64,000 nucleotides of DNA from CANDYO01 sp049653745 (GCA_049653745.1 JBASGW010000031.1:43224-107223), one strand, 5' to 3'; positions 25,884 to 35,643 are shown, counted from the first letter of the stretch. A program made the numbers and translations. The notes: generated by a model not told the origin, from the sequence alone.

Positions 25884-26723
25884 ATGAATAAAAAAATACA
25901 TGTATATCTAGTATCTGATTCCACAGGAGAGACTGTTTTAAGTGTTGCAAGATCGGCTTTAGCTCATTTCGATGGATTGTTAATAGAAGAGCATCTATGG
26001 TCTTTAGTTAGAACCAAAGGGCAAATAGATAAATTAGCAAAAGAGATAGAAAGAGAACATGGAATTGTTATGTTCACTCTAGTAAATGAAGAATTAAGGA
26101 ATTATTTACTAGAAATTTGTGCAAAGTTCCACGTATTATCAATACCGGTTCTATCAGAAGTTGTTAATTCCTTAGCTAATTATTTAGAAGTTAAAGTAAC
26201 TAATCAGCCAGGAAGACAGCATTCTATGGATGAGGATTATTTTAAAAGAATGAGTGCAATAAATTTTGCTTTAACTCATGACGATGGTCAATCTCACTTC
26301 GATTTAAACAAAGCTGATATAATATTAATAGGTCCTTCAAGAACTTCAAAATCTCCAACTTCAATTTATTTAGCTTATAGAGGTTATAAAACAGCAAATA
26401 TACCTTTTGTATTAGGACAAAATCTTCCTGAAGTTTTAAATAACTTAGAAAATCCTTCAACTTTGATTGTGGGCTTATTGATTAATACAGGAAGATTAAT
26501 TGAAATTAGAAAAAGTAGATTGGTAAATTTAAACGAAGTTAGAAATTATAACTATATTGATATAGAATTAGTTGAAGAAGAAATTTTAGAGGCCAAAAAG
26601 TTATATCAAAAAAATAATTGGCCAGTTATGGATGTTACAAGAAAATCTGTAGAAGAAATAGCTGCTAATATCATTACAATGTTTAAACTACGACAAGAAA
26701 AAATATCGAATGGTTTAGTATGA
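25884..26723 (+). CDS. ppsR: PpsR/PDRP-type kinase-pyrophosphorylase (DUF299, UPF0085)
   Basis: Bifunctional ADP-dependent kinase / Pi-dependent pyrophosphorylase family that controls pyruvate,phosphate dikinase or PEP synthetase by reversible Thr phosphorylation. Visible are HVYLVSDSTGETVLSVARSA at the N-terminus and the P-loop-like GPSRTSKSPTSIYLAYRG (about residues 151-168), followed by KTANIPFV. Length (279) is normal. It is the homologue of the gene that borders the origin in Rickettsia (RP001 type), consistent with the adjacent DnaA-box cluster. It overlaps coaE by 4 bases and starts the ppsR-coaE-dnaQ-bamD-recN series. The regulated dikinase is not in the window. Confidence 0.94.
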   Translation: MNKKIHVYLVSDSTGETVLSVARSALAHFDGLLIEEHLWSLVRTKGQIDKLAKEIEREHGIVMFTLVNEELRNYLLEICAKFHVLSIPVLSEVVNSLANYLEVKVTNQPGRQHSMDEDYFKRMSAINFALTHDDGQSHFDLNKADIILIGPSRTSKSPTSIYLAYRGYKTANIPFVLGQNLPEVLNNLENPSTLIVGLLINTGRLIEIRKSRLVNLNEVRNYNYIDIELVEEEILEAKKLYQKNNWPVMDVTRKSVEEIAANIITMFKLRQEKISNGLV

Positions 26724-27304
26724 AAATATTAGGTTTAACAGGATCAATAGCTACAGGAAAAAGTTTTGTAGCGCTTTTTTTTAGAAAAAAACAGATAGAA
26801 GTTTTTTCTTCGGATATAGAAGTGGGGAATTTGCTAAAAGAAAGGGAAGTTATAGAACAAATAAGTGAAGTTATTGATCTATCTATTTCTATAAAAAATA
26901 ATCAAATTGATAAACATAATTTATCTAAAATTGTATTTAAAAATGAAAGCGCTCTTAAAAAATTAGAAGAGATTCTCCATCCTTTGGTTGAAAAAAAGAT
27001 GCAAGAATTCATAAATAATAACAAAGATAAAAAGATAGTTTTATTGGAAATACCGCTTCTTTTTGAAAGAGGTCACCAATCTTATTGCAACAAAATTATT
27101 ACTACATATTGTAGTGAAAAAATTCAAATTCAAAGAGCATTAAGACGTAAAAATATTAATAATGAAAGATTAAGCTTTATAATGAAGAAACAATTACCTA
27201 GTAAAAGCAAAGCTCAATTGACAGATTATTTGGTTTATACTGATATTTCTTATGATTATACTGAACAACAGTTAAAACAAATTTTAGAAAAAGAATTAAT
27301 ATGA
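26720..27304 (+). CDS. coaE: CoaE, dephospho-CoA kinase
   Basis: Last step of coenzyme A synthesis, phosphorylating the 3'-OH of dephospho-CoA. The P-loop GLTGSIATGKS spans residues 4-14; FSSDIEVG is the usual DAD-x-G region in altered form; HPLVEKKM and LEIPLLFERG are the conserved CoA-domain blocks. Length (194) is normal. The ATG overlaps the ppsR stop (ATGA), and its own end overlaps dnaQ by 4 bases, so translation is coupled along the operon. Confidence 0.94.
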   Translation: MKILGLTGSIATGKSFVALFFRKKQIEVFSSDIEVGNLLKEREVIEQISEVIDLSISIKNNQIDKHNLSKIVFKNESALKKLEEILHPLVEKKMQEFINNNKDKKIVLLEIPLLFERGHQSYCNKIITTYCSEKIQIQRALRRKNINNERLSFIMKKQLPSKSKAQLTDYLVYTDISYDYTEQQLKQILEKELI

Positions 27305-27981
27305 TAAAAAGAGAAATTATTTTAGATACTGAAACAACAGGATTAAGACCTGAAAATGGCCATAAATTAATAGAAATTTGTGGAATGGAAGTGATAAATG
27401 GAGTAAAAACGGGAGAGGTGTTTCATCATTATGTAAACCCTTTAAGAGACGTTCCCATGGAAGCTTATAAAATCCACGGAATTGCTACAGAGTTTTTGTT
27501 AGATAAAAAAACTTTTCCTCAAATATCCGAAATATTTGTTAATTTTATTGAAGGTGCAAAATTAGTTATCCATAATGCTAAATTTGATGTTGGTTTTTTA
27601 AATTATGAATTAAAAGCCTCAGGATTGCCAACTATTAAGTTTGAAAATGTAATTGACACTTTAGATATAGCTAGAAAAAAATATCCAGGATCTCCAGCAA
27701 GTTTAGATGCGTTATGCAAAAGATTTAAAGTAAATTTAGATAAAAGAGATAAACATGGAGCTCTAATTGATGTAGAGTTATTATATGAAGTTTATCGATA
27801 TCTCTGTGAAGATCATTTACTAATAAAAACAGAAACTAAAAAAGATCTTGAAATTATTAGTAATATAAATGTTACTAATAAAACTTATAGAAAATCTAGA
27901 AACTATAGTTGTACAGAAGAAGAATTATCTGCACATGAGGAGTTTCTTAAAAAAATAAAAGAACCAATATGGCATAACTAA
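27301..27981 (+). CDS. dnaQ: DnaQ, DNA polymerase III epsilon (proofreading) subunit
   Basis: DEDDh 3'-5' exonuclease. Exo I is LDTETTGL (about residues 8-15), Exo II HNAKFDVGFLNYE (about 91-103), and Exo III HGALIDVELLYEV with the catalytic His and Asp (about 157). Length (226) is as for other alphaproteobacterial epsilons, including a C-terminal tail that would bind the alpha subunit. The ppsR-coaE-dnaQ order beside the origin is a recurring alphaproteobacterial arrangement. Confidence 0.94.
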   Translation: MIKREIILDTETTGLRPENGHKLIEICGMEVINGVKTGEVFHHYVNPLRDVPMEAYKIHGIATEFLLDKKTFPQISEIFVNFIEGAKLVIHNAKFDVGFLNYELKASGLPTIKFENVIDTLDIARKKYPGSPASLDALCKRFKVNLDKRDKHGALIDVELLYEVYRYLCEDHLLIKTETKKDLEIISNINVTNKTYRKSRNYSCTEEELSAHEEFLKKIKEPIWHN

Positions 27982-27993
27982 AAAGAGAATTTT

Positions 27994-28767
27994 ATGAAAT
28001 TATTAAAAAAAATAACCCTAATAACCTATGCTTGTTTTTTTATTTTAGCTTGCGCTAAAGATAAAGAAGATACATTGGCAAAGTTAACACCAGAACAACT
28101 ATATAGTGAAGGAATGAAGCTGCTTAAAAAGCAAGAATTTAAATCCTCTGTAAAATACTTTGAAAGAATAAATCAAGAGTATCCTTATTCACCATTAGCA
28201 GCAAATTCTCAATTAATGGAAAGCTATGCTTACTATAGAACAGCTAAATTTGAATATGCAATAGCAGCACTTGACGATTATATAATTTTATACCCAGGAG
28301 AAAAGAGCATAGAATATGCCTATTACCTAAGGGCTCTTTGCTATTATGATGAAATTGTTAGTATAAATTTAGATCAATTGATAACAGAAAAAGCTAAAGA
28401 TGCTCTAACCGAGCTTATAAATAAATTTCCTGATAGTGAATATTCACGCGATGCTAGATTTAAACTTAATTTAGTTCTTGATCATTTAGCAGGAAAAGAG
28501 ATGGAAGTGGGTAGATTCTATCTAAAGAAAGGCGATCTGATAGCTTCTATCAATAGATTTAAAATAGTTGTTGAACAATATCAAACTACTTCACATATTG
28601 AAGAAGCTTTGTACCGCTTAACGGTTTGCTATAATACTTTAGGAGTTAAAGATGAAGCAAAAAAATATGCGGCAGTTCTAGGAAATAATTATCCAGAAAG
28701 CAAATGGTATAAATATAGTTATCAGTTATTAATGGAAAAGAATGCTACAACTTCTCAAAATAAATAA
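27994..28767 (+). CDS. bamD: BamD, outer-membrane assembly lipoprotein
   Basis: Lipoprotein of the BAM complex, which inserts beta-barrel proteins in the outer membrane. A lipobox FILAC with Cys20 ends the signal peptide. The mature part has tetratricopeptide-like helices, beginning LYSEGMKLLKKQEFKSSVKYFERINQEYPYSPLA, a BamD hallmark (cited here only as adjacent segments LYSEGMKLLKK and EYPYSPLA). Length (257) is normal. It lies 12 bases after dnaQ with a ribosome site, and its 3' end overlaps recN by 26 bases, as in several alphaproteobacteria. Confidence 0.93.
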   Translation: MKLLKKITLITYACFFILACAKDKEDTLAKLTPEQLYSEGMKLLKKQEFKSSVKYFERINQEYPYSPLAANSQLMESYAYYRTAKFEYAIAALDDYIILYPGEKSIEYAYYLRALCYYDEIVSINLDQLITEKAKDALTELINKFPDSEYSRDARFKLNLVLDHLAGKEMEVGRFYLKKGDLIASINRFKIVVEQYQTTSHIEEALYRLTVCYNTLGVKDEAKKYAAVLGNNYPESKWYKYSYQLLMEKNATTSQNK

Positions 28768-30379
28768 TTTTTTGCTCTTTAAAAATCAAGAAGTATCTTT
28801 TAATGGAGATTTTACAGCTATTACTGGTGAAACAGGAGCTGGAAAGTCTATGTTGATCAAAGCTTTAAGATTTGTCCTTGGAGAGAAGGTAGATAACCTT
28901 GAAGCTGAAAAAGAGTCTTCGGTGATTGCACAATTTGAACTAAATAATAATCATGATTTAATAAATGAAATTTTAAATGAAAATGATATTGAGTTAGATC
29001 AAGGATCTATAATTTTAAGAAGAATTTTAGGCCCTGGAAATAAAAATAAAGTTTTTGTTAATGATGTGCCAGTAACTCTCAACTTTTTAAAAAAACTTAG
29101 CAATGAATTAGTAGAGTTTCATTCACAACATAAGCAACTAGAAGCCTTTAATCAAAGTAATAGCTTAAATATTATAGATCAGTTTAATTCTGATAATTCT
29201 CTTCGAACAAGCGTTGCTAATCTTTATCAAGGAATAACTAAATTATCTTTAGAAATTGAAGAAATAATCCAAGAAAAAAGTGAATTGGAGAAAGATAAAG
29301 ATTATATAGAACATAGCTTTAAGGAAATTAATGCTTTAGATTTAAAAGAAAATGAAGAAACTGACTTAATAGAAAAGAAAAAATTATTTAATGATAAAAT
29401 AAAAATAACTAATGTTATCCAAGAATTATCAACTATTTTTTCAGAACAAGATAAGGTAATTTCTAAATTAATAAGAATTCAAAGAGAAATAATTAAGTTA
29501 GATCTTGCTCAAGAACTAGAAGAGAAAATAGAAAAAACACTTTCTTGTATTAATGAATTAGAAAGCGCTGCAGATAAAAAGCTAAGAGAAATTGGCTTAG
29601 AAGATAATATTGAAAATATTGAAGAGCGTTTGTCTAAAATTAAAGAATTAGCCAGAAAATATCGTTGCACTTCTGAGCAGCTTTTAAATATCAGTCAAGA
29701 ACAGCAAAGTAAATTACAAAAATTAGAAAGTATAAATGAGTTGATTGATTCTAAAACGATAGAAAAAGAAAAGCTATTAAAAGAATATTTCAATATAGCT
29801 GAAAAACTCTCAAATATGAGAAAGCAATCAGCAAAATATTTAGAGACTAAGATATTAGAAGAATTAAAATTATTAAAACTAGAACAAGTAGATTTTAAAA
29901 TAGAGTTAACTAAAGATGCCATTCGTCCTATAGGGATAAAAGGCATTGATCAGGCCAAGTTTTTAATTAGAACCAATCAAGGATTTAATTTTGCTCAAGT
30001 TAATGAAGTTGCCTCTGGTGGAGAACTATCAAGAATAATGCTAGCTTTTAAAGTGGCTTTAGCTCAAAGTAATCAGAAAAATACTATTATTTTTGATGAA
30101 ATTGATACTGGAACAGGAGGCGCTGTGGCTCAAACTATTGGCAATAGAATGAAAAAGTTAGCTGAAAATAATCAAATTATTACCATCTCTCACCAGCCTC
30201 AAGTGACCGCAAAAGCAGATCAGCATTTATTAGTAGAAAAAATAACTGATAAAACAACTCAAACTAAAGTTAAAGATTTAAATAGAGAAGAAAGGGTTGA
30301 AGAGATAGCTAGAATGTTAGCTGGAATAAATGTTACTGAAACAGCTAGACAAGCTGCAATCAGTTTAATTGATGGTTAA
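28742..30379 (+). CDS. recN: RecN, SMC-like DNA repair ATPase
   Basis: Repair protein for double-strand breaks. Walker A GETGAGKSM is at residues 29-37; a long coiled-coil with a hinge spans about 150-370 (many E/K/L heptads); the signature is ASGGELSRIMLA (about 422) and the Walker B IIFDEIDTGTGG; the D-loop/H region is TISHQPQVTAKADQHLLVEK. Length (545) is standard. The start ATG lies inside bamD and gives LQLLKINNFLLF, matching the family's N-terminal strand, which supports the 26-base overlap. Confidence 0.95.
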   Translation: MLQLLKINNFLLFKNQEVSFNGDFTAITGETGAGKSMLIKALRFVLGEKVDNLEAEKESSVIAQFELNNNHDLINEILNENDIELDQGSIILRRILGPGNKNKVFVNDVPVTLNFLKKLSNELVEFHSQHKQLEAFNQSNSLNIIDQFNSDNSLRTSVANLYQGITKLSLEIEEIIQEKSELEKDKDYIEHSFKEINALDLKENEETDLIEKKKLFNDKIKITNVIQELSTIFSEQDKVISKLIRIQREIIKLDLAQELEEKIEKTLSCINELESAADKKLREIGLEDNIENIEERLSKIKELARKYRCTSEQLLNISQEQQSKLQKLESINELIDSKTIEKEKLLKEYFNIAEKLSNMRKQSAKYLETKILEELKLLKLEQVDFKIELTKDAIRPIGIKGIDQAKFLIRTNQGFNFAQVNEVASGGELSRIMLAFKVALAQSNQKNTIIFDEIDTGTGGAVAQTIGNRMKKLAENNQIITISHQPQVTAKADQHLLVEKITDKTTQTKVKDLNREERVEEIARMLAGINVTETARQAAISLIDG

Positions 30380-30421
30380 TTTTCTTAAGATAATTATATT
30401 GCTTAGTAAGTTCAATAAATA

Positions 30422-31327
30422 TTAAAGCAAATTTTCTGCAAATTCTTTAGCAGAGAAGGGGCGTAAATCATCTATCCCTTCGCCAACCCCAATGGCAAAA
30501 AGAGGGATTTTATATTTACGTGCTATGGCTACAATAATTCCACCCTTAGCAGTACCATCTAGTTTGGTAACGATTAAACCATCAATTTTAGTTATAGCCT
30601 GGAACTTTTCCAATTGAGTTAAAGCATTTTGACCGGTGGTGGCATCAAGGACCATTATAATTTCAGGTTTTATAGCGCTATCAATTTTTTCTACAACTTT
30701 AATTATTTTGGCTAGCTCAGCCATTAAGTGGTCTTTATTATGAAGTCTTCCAGCAGTATCTAATAAAAGTAAATCTACATTGCTATCTATTGCTTCTTTT
30801 ACAGCTTTAAAGGCAACGCTAGCAGGGTCTGCGTTATGAGATCCAGTAATAATGGGTAAGTTAAGACGCTTTGCCCAAACTTCAAGTTGATCAACTGCAG
30901 CGGCTCTAAAAGTATCACAAGCTGCAAGCATTATAGACTTTCCTTGTTGTTGATAATAATGAGCTAATTTAGCAATACTGGTTGTTTTTCCATTGCCGTT
31001 AACTCCACACATTATCAAAATTTTTGGTTTAGTGGAGAAATCTATTTCTTTGCCTGTTAGGGGAGTTAAAATATCAGCTATTATCTGTGCAAGGGTAATT
31101 TTAATTTGTTCTTCGGTAACTTCTTTTTCGAAACGATTTTTAGCAACTAACTCTTTAACCAAATGGGCTGAAAGCTCTACGCCCATATCAGCGCTAATAA
31201 GCAAATCTTCTAATTCTTCAGCTGTTTGTTGGTCTAGCTTGCGTTTATTGAAGATGTTATCAATGCCGGTTGCAATTTTGGAGGAGGTTTTAGCAAGACC
31301 TATTTTTAATTTGCTTAACCAGCTCAT
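30422..31327 (-). CDS. ftsY: FtsY, signal recognition particle receptor
   Basis: SRP receptor GTPase that delivers ribosome-nascent chains to SecYEG. The NG domain has G1 GVNGNGKTTSIAKLA (about residues 108-122), DTFRAAAVDQL, G3 LLLDTAGRLHNK and G4 TKLDGTAKGG. The acidic A domain is nearly absent, giving 301 residues, a length typical of Rickettsiales-type FtsY; the N-terminal WLSKLKIGLAKTSSKIATGI is the amphipathic membrane-targeting helix. It lies three bases after clpP. The ftsY-clpP-tig order replaces the more common clpX or lon after clpP. Confidence 0.96.
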   Translation of the reverse strand: MSWLSKLKIGLAKTSSKIATGIDNIFNKRKLDQQTAEELEDLLISADMGVELSAHLVKELVAKNRFEKEVTEEQIKITLAQIIADILTPLTGKEIDFSTKPKILIMCGVNGNGKTTSIAKLAHYYQQQGKSIMLAACDTFRAAAVDQLEVWAKRLNLPIITGSHNADPASVAFKAVKEAIDSNVDLLLLDTAGRLHNKDHLMAELAKIIKVVEKIDSAIKPEIIMVLDATTGQNALTQLEKFQAITKIDGLIVTKLDGTAKGGIIVAIARKYKIPLFAIGVGEGIDDLRPFSAKEFAENLL

Positions 31328-31330
31328 AAT

Positions 31331-31954
31331 TTATTTCAGCTTTGGTGCTTCACGCTTACTAATAATTTCATCAATAAGGCCAAAATCTTTAGCTGCTTGT
31401 GGAGACATAAAGTTATCACGTTCCATTGATTGTTCCACCACAGAGAGTTCTTTACCTGTATGGTGAGCATAAATATTGTTTAATTTATGTTTTATATCAA
31501 GCATTTCTTTTAAATGAATCTCAGCATCGGTAGCTTGGCCTCTAAATCCACCCAGAACTTGATGAATCATAATTCTAGAATTAGGCAAAGAATAGCGCAT
31601 TCCAGCTTCCCCAGCAGCCAATAATAAAGATCCACAAGAACAAGCTTGTCCTATGCAAATAGTTGATACTTTAGGCTTAATATATTGCATGGTATCATAC
31701 ATGGCTAAGGCTGAAGTTACTACCCCACCAGGTGAATTAATATACATAGCTATGTCTTTATCAGGATTTTCAGCTTCTAGGAACAATAATTGAGCAACAA
31801 CCAAAGAAGACATATTATCGTCAACTTGACCATTTATAAAAATGATTCTTTCTTTTAAAAGTCTTGAAAAAATATCATAAGCTCTTTCGCCGCGGCTGGA
31901 TTGTTCCACGACCATAGGAACTAAATTCATAGCAGTTCTTATATGTTCAGACAT
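31331..31954 (-). CDS. clpP: ClpP, ATP-dependent protease proteolytic subunit
   Basis: Serine protease chamber that works with ClpX/ClpA. The catalytic Ser is in GQACSCGSLLLAAG (Ser106 from the chosen ATG), His in MIHQVLGGFRGQA (about 131) and Asp in MERDNFMSP (about 178). The nucleophile elbow reads ACSCG where most ClpPs have AASMG, with two unusual cysteines. I start at ATG 31954 because AGGA lies five bases before it; ATG 31960 would add MI. It lies between tig and ftsY. clpX is not in the window. Confidence 0.95.
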   Translation of the reverse strand: MSEHIRTAMNLVPMVVEQSSRGERAYDIFSRLLKERIIFINGQVDDNMSSLVVAQLLFLEAENPDKDIAMYINSPGGVVTSALAMYDTMQYIKPKVSTICIGQACSCGSLLLAAGEAGMRYSLPNSRIMIHQVLGGFRGQATDAEIHLKEMLDIKHKLNNIYAHHTGKELSVVEQSMERDNFMSPQAAKDFGLIDEIISKREAPKLK

Positions 31955-32018
31955 AATCATCCTAAAATAATAGTTACAAGGTTTGTCGTATGGCTAGCAT
32001 AAGCTATAGCTTTATATC

Positions 32019-33413
32019 TTATATTTCATCTAAGGTTAGTAAATCTTTTACCTTGATAGCTTTATCTATAGTTTTTATTGATTTGAGTAAATGTTTTACA
32101 ACTTTTTCTTCAAGAACCGGCCCTCTTAAGCTTTCAACAGCATTTGGGTTCTTGGTATAATACTCAATAATTGCTTGAGAAGCAGCAGGATTTGCCATTG
32201 CTTGAGCGCGAATTACTTCTATTAAATCTTGTTGTTCTATTTTTATATTATATTCTTTAGCCATCTGAGATAGAAGTATGCCAAGCTTAACACGACGGTT
32301 AGCTAATTTAGTATATTCTTCTCTTAGTTCTGCTTCTGGTTTATCAATTTCTTCAGATTTATTTTTAATCATTTCTTCAACATTTTTCCATAAATGATTA
32401 AATTCTTCGTCGAGCATCATTTGAGGTATGTTGAATTTACAAACTGAATCTAGTTTATCAAATAATTTAGTTTTTATACGAACTAAACTCTTTTCAGAAC
32501 ATTCTTTTTCTAAACCTTCTTTGATTCTTTTATTCAATTCTTCAACTGAAGGAAAACCAACGGCCTTAGCAAATTCTTCGTCAGAAGATAAGGTTGAAGC
32601 TGTGTGAATTTCATTGATGGTAACATCAAATTCAGCTGCTTTACCTGCATAATTTTTTTCATGATAATCTTTAGGGAAAGTAACTTTAACAAGCACTTTA
32701 TCACCAGCTTTATGTTTTAAAAGTTGATCTTCAAAATTATCAATAAAACTTTTACTACCTAACTCAAGAGTGTGATTTTTAGATGTTCCTCCAGGGAATG
32801 CCACTCCATCTATTTTACCTTCAAAATCTATAATTACTTTGTCGCCTTTTTGAGAACTATGCTTTGCTTCAGCTTTGCTATAATTCTTATGATTTTGCAT
32901 TAAAGCTTTTGCTTTCTCAGAAATATCAGCATCTGATATTTCATAAGCTGGTGTTTCAATCTCTAATTTAGACAAATCAGGTAAATCAAATTTAGGCATT
33001 AAAATTAAAGTTACTTCAAACTCAAGCCCTTTTTCAAGACTAAAATGTTTTAGATCTATTTTAGGAGAAATAGCTAATTCTCTTCCAATTTGATTTACAG
33101 CATTTTGTACAGAAGAGTTAATAGTTTCGTTTAAAATTTCTTTAGTTAGCTCAGACTGATGCTGCTTCCAAACCATATTGATTGGAGCTTTTCCTGCTCT
33201 AAAGCCTTTTAGGTTAGTATTTTTAGCAATAAAGGCTAATTTAAAATCTTTAATCTTATTTAAAGCGTCAGAAGTTACATTAACGCTAAAGACATTTTTA
33301 TCTTCTTCGTTAATGGAGGAGTTTATAGTAGCGTTATTTTCGATAGTAGAACCATCATCATTAGAAAAGTTAATAGTTAGTTGATGATTTGCTTTAAAAA
33401 TATCTAAACTCAT
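32019..33413 (-). CDS. tig: Trigger factor, ribosome-associated chaperone
   Basis: Binds nascent chains at the ribosome exit. The ribosome-binding loop GFRAGKAPINMVWK (equivalent of GFRxGKxP) is at about residues 54-67; the FKBP-type PPIase domain includes GDKVIIDFEGKIDG and FPGG; the C-terminal helical arms follow (ILLSQMAKEYNIKI). I start at ATG 33413 (MSLDIFKANHQ), giving 464 residues. A longer frame reaching 33482 would run into the tRNA-Leu gene and encode its sequence, so it is not real. Gene order tig-clpP is conserved in bacteria. Confidence 0.94.
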   Translation of the reverse strand: MSLDIFKANHQLTINFSNDDGSTIENNATINSSINEEDKNVFSVNVTSDALNKIKDFKLAFIAKNTNLKGFRAGKAPINMVWKQHQSELTKEILNETINSSVQNAVNQIGRELAISPKIDLKHFSLEKGLEFEVTLILMPKFDLPDLSKLEIETPAYEISDADISEKAKALMQNHKNYSKAEAKHSSQKGDKVIIDFEGKIDGVAFPGGTSKNHTLELGSKSFIDNFEDQLLKHKAGDKVLVKVTFPKDYHEKNYAGKAAEFDVTINEIHTASTLSSDEEFAKAVGFPSVEELNKRIKEGLEKECSEKSLVRIKTKLFDKLDSVCKFNIPQMMLDEEFNHLWKNVEEMIKNKSEEIDKPEAELREEYTKLANRRVKLGILLSQMAKEYNIKIEQQDLIEVIRAQAMANPAASQAIIEYYTKNPNAVESLRGPVLEEKVVKHLLKSIKTIDKAIKVKDLLTLDEI

Positions 33414-33450
33414 AATATCCACTGCCTTTAAAAATAGATTTTGTAGATTT

Positions 33451-33535
33451 TGGTGCGGATGGAGGGACTTGAACCCCCACAACTCTCGTTACTAGATTCT
33501 AAGTCTAGCGCGTCTACCAATTCCGCCACACCCGC
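33451..33535 (-). tRNA. tRNA-Leu (UAG anticodon)
   Basis: Read on the minus strand it starts GCGGGTG and ends CATCCGC-A-CCA, a 7-bp acceptor with one G-U pair; the CCA is encoded. The anticodon stem CTAGA / TCTAG encloses loop CTTAGAA with anticodon TAG. The variable arm is long (AACGAGAGTT), as in class II tRNA-Leu, and the T-loop GGTTCAAGTCC is intact. It lies immediately upstream of tig. Confidence 0.95.
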
Positions 33536-33632
33536 ATATTCTAATTAAACATTAATTGAAGGTATAGCTTTTACCATATTGAAAAACTAAAAGCAAGCAG
33601 ATCAAATGTTTTTAATTAAAAACAGATTAAAT

Positions 33633-34319
33633 TTATTTATTTTTACGCAAAAAGTCGCGATTAAAAATAAATAACTCCTTTCCAAATGTTTTATTATATA
33701 CAATTTTATCAAGAATAAGATCTATATCGCTTTCTTGGGTTGTTACAGTTATTTGTTTTAGTTCTATTTTTGGATAAGAAAATTTTAGAGTTAGAAGTAA
33801 AATTTCTCTAGATTGTTTAATATGCTCTTTTATAGTTACTTCAATGAAATGACTGTCTTTAGATACTTCAACAACATTGACATCTTTTAAATTTAAATTC
33901 TTACGAGAAAGTAATTGGATTGATTCAATGTCAGAGTTAGCATAGCTTGTTTCATCTAAATCATAATCATAGAAGATAACTCTGTTTTCTTTCAATAACA
34001 GCAGCATTGGAGAGGGTGCTAAATATTCACAACGGATTTTATCCGGTTTGCTGATAAATATTTTTCCATAACGAATTCTACCATCTCTTGTAGATTGTTT
34101 AAACCCAGCAGAGAAAGTATCAAAGCTATTAAGATAAATGGAAATATTAGCTAATTCTTTATGATATGTAATATTCACAGAGGGTTTGGTCTGATCATCG
34201 CCAAAATATTTTTCTTTTGTAGTAGAGGCCAAGATAGAGCTGTTGTTAGTTGCTATGCATAATACAGAACATAAAGTTATAGAGCCAAAAATTAATAGGA
34301 GTTTAAATAAATAAGTCAT
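33633..34319 (-). CDS. lolA: LolA-like outer-membrane lipoprotein carrier
   Basis: Periplasmic shuttle that takes lipoproteins from LolCDE to the outer membrane. A signal peptide occupies about residues 1-31. The mature protein shows the LolA pattern: FSAGFKQSTRDGRIRYGKIFISKPDKIRCEYLAPSP in the first strands (quoted as FSAGFKQ, GKIFISKPDKIRCEY), then ENRVIFYDYDLDETSY. Length (228) is normal. The ATG lies inside the gltX 3' end (17-base overlap). LolA is widely kept in alphaproteobacteria without LolB, which I also do not see here. Confidence 0.88.
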   Translation of the reverse strand: MTYLFKLLLIFGSITLCSVLCIATNNSSILASTTKEKYFGDDQTKPSVNITYHKELANISIYLNSFDTFSAGFKQSTRDGRIRYGKIFISKPDKIRCEYLAPSPMLLLLKENRVIFYDYDLDETSYANSDIESIQLLSRKNLNLKDVNVVEVSKDSHFIEVTIKEHIKQSREILLLTLKFSYPKIELKQITVTTQESDIDLILDKIVYNKTFGKELFIFNRDFLRKNK

Positions 34320-35643
34320 TTAACCTTCTTGAAACTCTATCTTTTCCAATTAATGGTAATATTTTCTTTATTTCAGGACCTTCATTTTCTCCTGTCAGTG
34401 CTAATCTAAGAGGCATAAATAAATTTTTACCTGATCTACCAGTTGCTTCTTTTATGGTCATGGTCCAAGTGTTCCAAGTGGTTAAATCCCATATCCCATC
34501 GGGTAGCAATGTAGAAGCTTTTTTAATAAAATCAATGTCTTCAGGAGCAATTTTTCCTGGAACATCTTGATAACAAACTTTCCACCAAGTTACGGCTTCT
34601 ACAATGGTATTCAAATTACCACAAACCGCTTCCCAAAATTCTTTGGAAATTTCATGATCTAATCTAGCAAAACTGGGCTTTATCTGATCATAACTTAAGT
34701 TATTTATAAGTTTATGATTTAATTGATATAGTTCATTTAAGTCATAATTTACGGCAGAAGAACTATATTTACTCAAATCAAATTCACTAATTAATTGTTC
34801 TAAGCTAGTGGAAATTTCTATAGAGTCTGAAGAGCCCATTTTAGCAAGCAATGAGTTGATAGCCATTGGCTCTATAAATTCCTCTCTTAAAGAATGAATA
34901 TCAAATCCTCCAAGACGTTTAGAGATTTCTCCACTCTTGCTTTGGAGTAAGGATGTATGTCCAATTTGTGGAGGAATTTTGCCCAAAGCTTTGGTAATTT
35001 GAATGCCAATAGCGGTATTACTGATATGATCTTCACCCCTAAGGATATGAGTAATATTAAAATCAATATCATCTGCAGCAGAACATAAAATATAAGTCAT
35101 TGAGCCATCTTCGCGGATAACTATAGGGTCACTTAAATTTTTAGCTTGAAACTGGATGCTACCTCTAATTAAATCATTCCATTCTATTACTTCATCAGCT
35201 AGTAAGAACCTATAATGAGGTTTTCTTCCTTCTTTTAAAAATGCTTCATGCTCTTCTCTAGTTAATTTTAAACCAGCTCTATCATAAATAGGAGGAAGCC
35301 CTCTGCTAAGTAGCATTTTACGCTTCATGTCTAGTTCAACTTGAGTTTCATAGCATTGATATAATCTACCATCAGCAATTAACTGATTTTTTATTTCTTG
35401 ATAACGACCAAGTCTTTCTGATTGTTTTGCAAACTCATCCCAATTAAGGCCAAGCCACTGTAAATCATTTTTTATAGCTGTTTCATACTCTGCTTTAGAA
35501 CGAACTAGGTCGGTATCATCCATACGAAGCATAAAAGTTCCGTTATTAGCTTTAGTAAAAAGCCAATTAATTAAAGCAGTGCGAACATTGCCAACATGTA
35601 ACATTCCTGTAGGGCTAGGAGCAAATCTAGTTTTTATAGACAT
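34303..35643 (-). CDS. gltX: Glutamyl-tRNA synthetase
   Basis: Class I aminoacyl-tRNA synthetase. The HIGH-type motif is FAPSPTGMLHVGNVRTAL (about residues 7-24), the KMSKS-type motif is GEISKRLGG (about 240), and the conserved LRGEDHISNT is at about 202. Length (446) is that of bacterial GluRS. Many alphaproteobacteria carry two gltX copies, one of which may glutamylate tRNA-Gln for GatCAB; which of them this is cannot be decided here. It is divergent from the adjacent helical-repeat gene and overlaps lolA downstream. Confidence 0.95.
   Translation of the reverse strand: MSIKTRFAPSPTGMLHVGNVRTALINWLFTKANNGTFMLRMDDTDLVRSKAEYETAIKNDLQWLGLNWDEFAKQSERLGRYQEIKNQLIADGRLYQCYETQVELDMKRKMLLSRGLPPIYDRAGLKLTREEHEAFLKEGRKPHYRFLLADEVIEWNDLIRGSIQFQAKNLSDPIVIREDGSMTYILCSAADDIDFNITHILRGEDHISNTAIGIQITKALGKIPPQIGHTSLLQSKSGEISKRLGGFDIHSLREEFIEPMAINSLLAKMGSSDSIEISTSLEQLISEFDLSKYSSSAVNYDLNELYQLNHKLINNLSYDQIKPSFARLDHEISKEFWEAVCGNLNTIVEAVTWWKVCYQDVPGKIAPEDIDFIKKASTLLPDGIWDLTTWNTWTMTIKEATGRSGKNLFMPLRLALTGENEGPEIKKILPLIGKDRVSRRLNDLFI

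Noticed and set aside
31890..31910. Second parS (TGTTCCACGACC in clpP)
   Set aside because: Only one half matches; the other arm is not palindromic.
33414..33482. Upstream extension of trigger factor by 23 residues
   Set aside because: The extension would translate part of the tRNA-Leu gene; the ATG at 33413 gives the normal family start.
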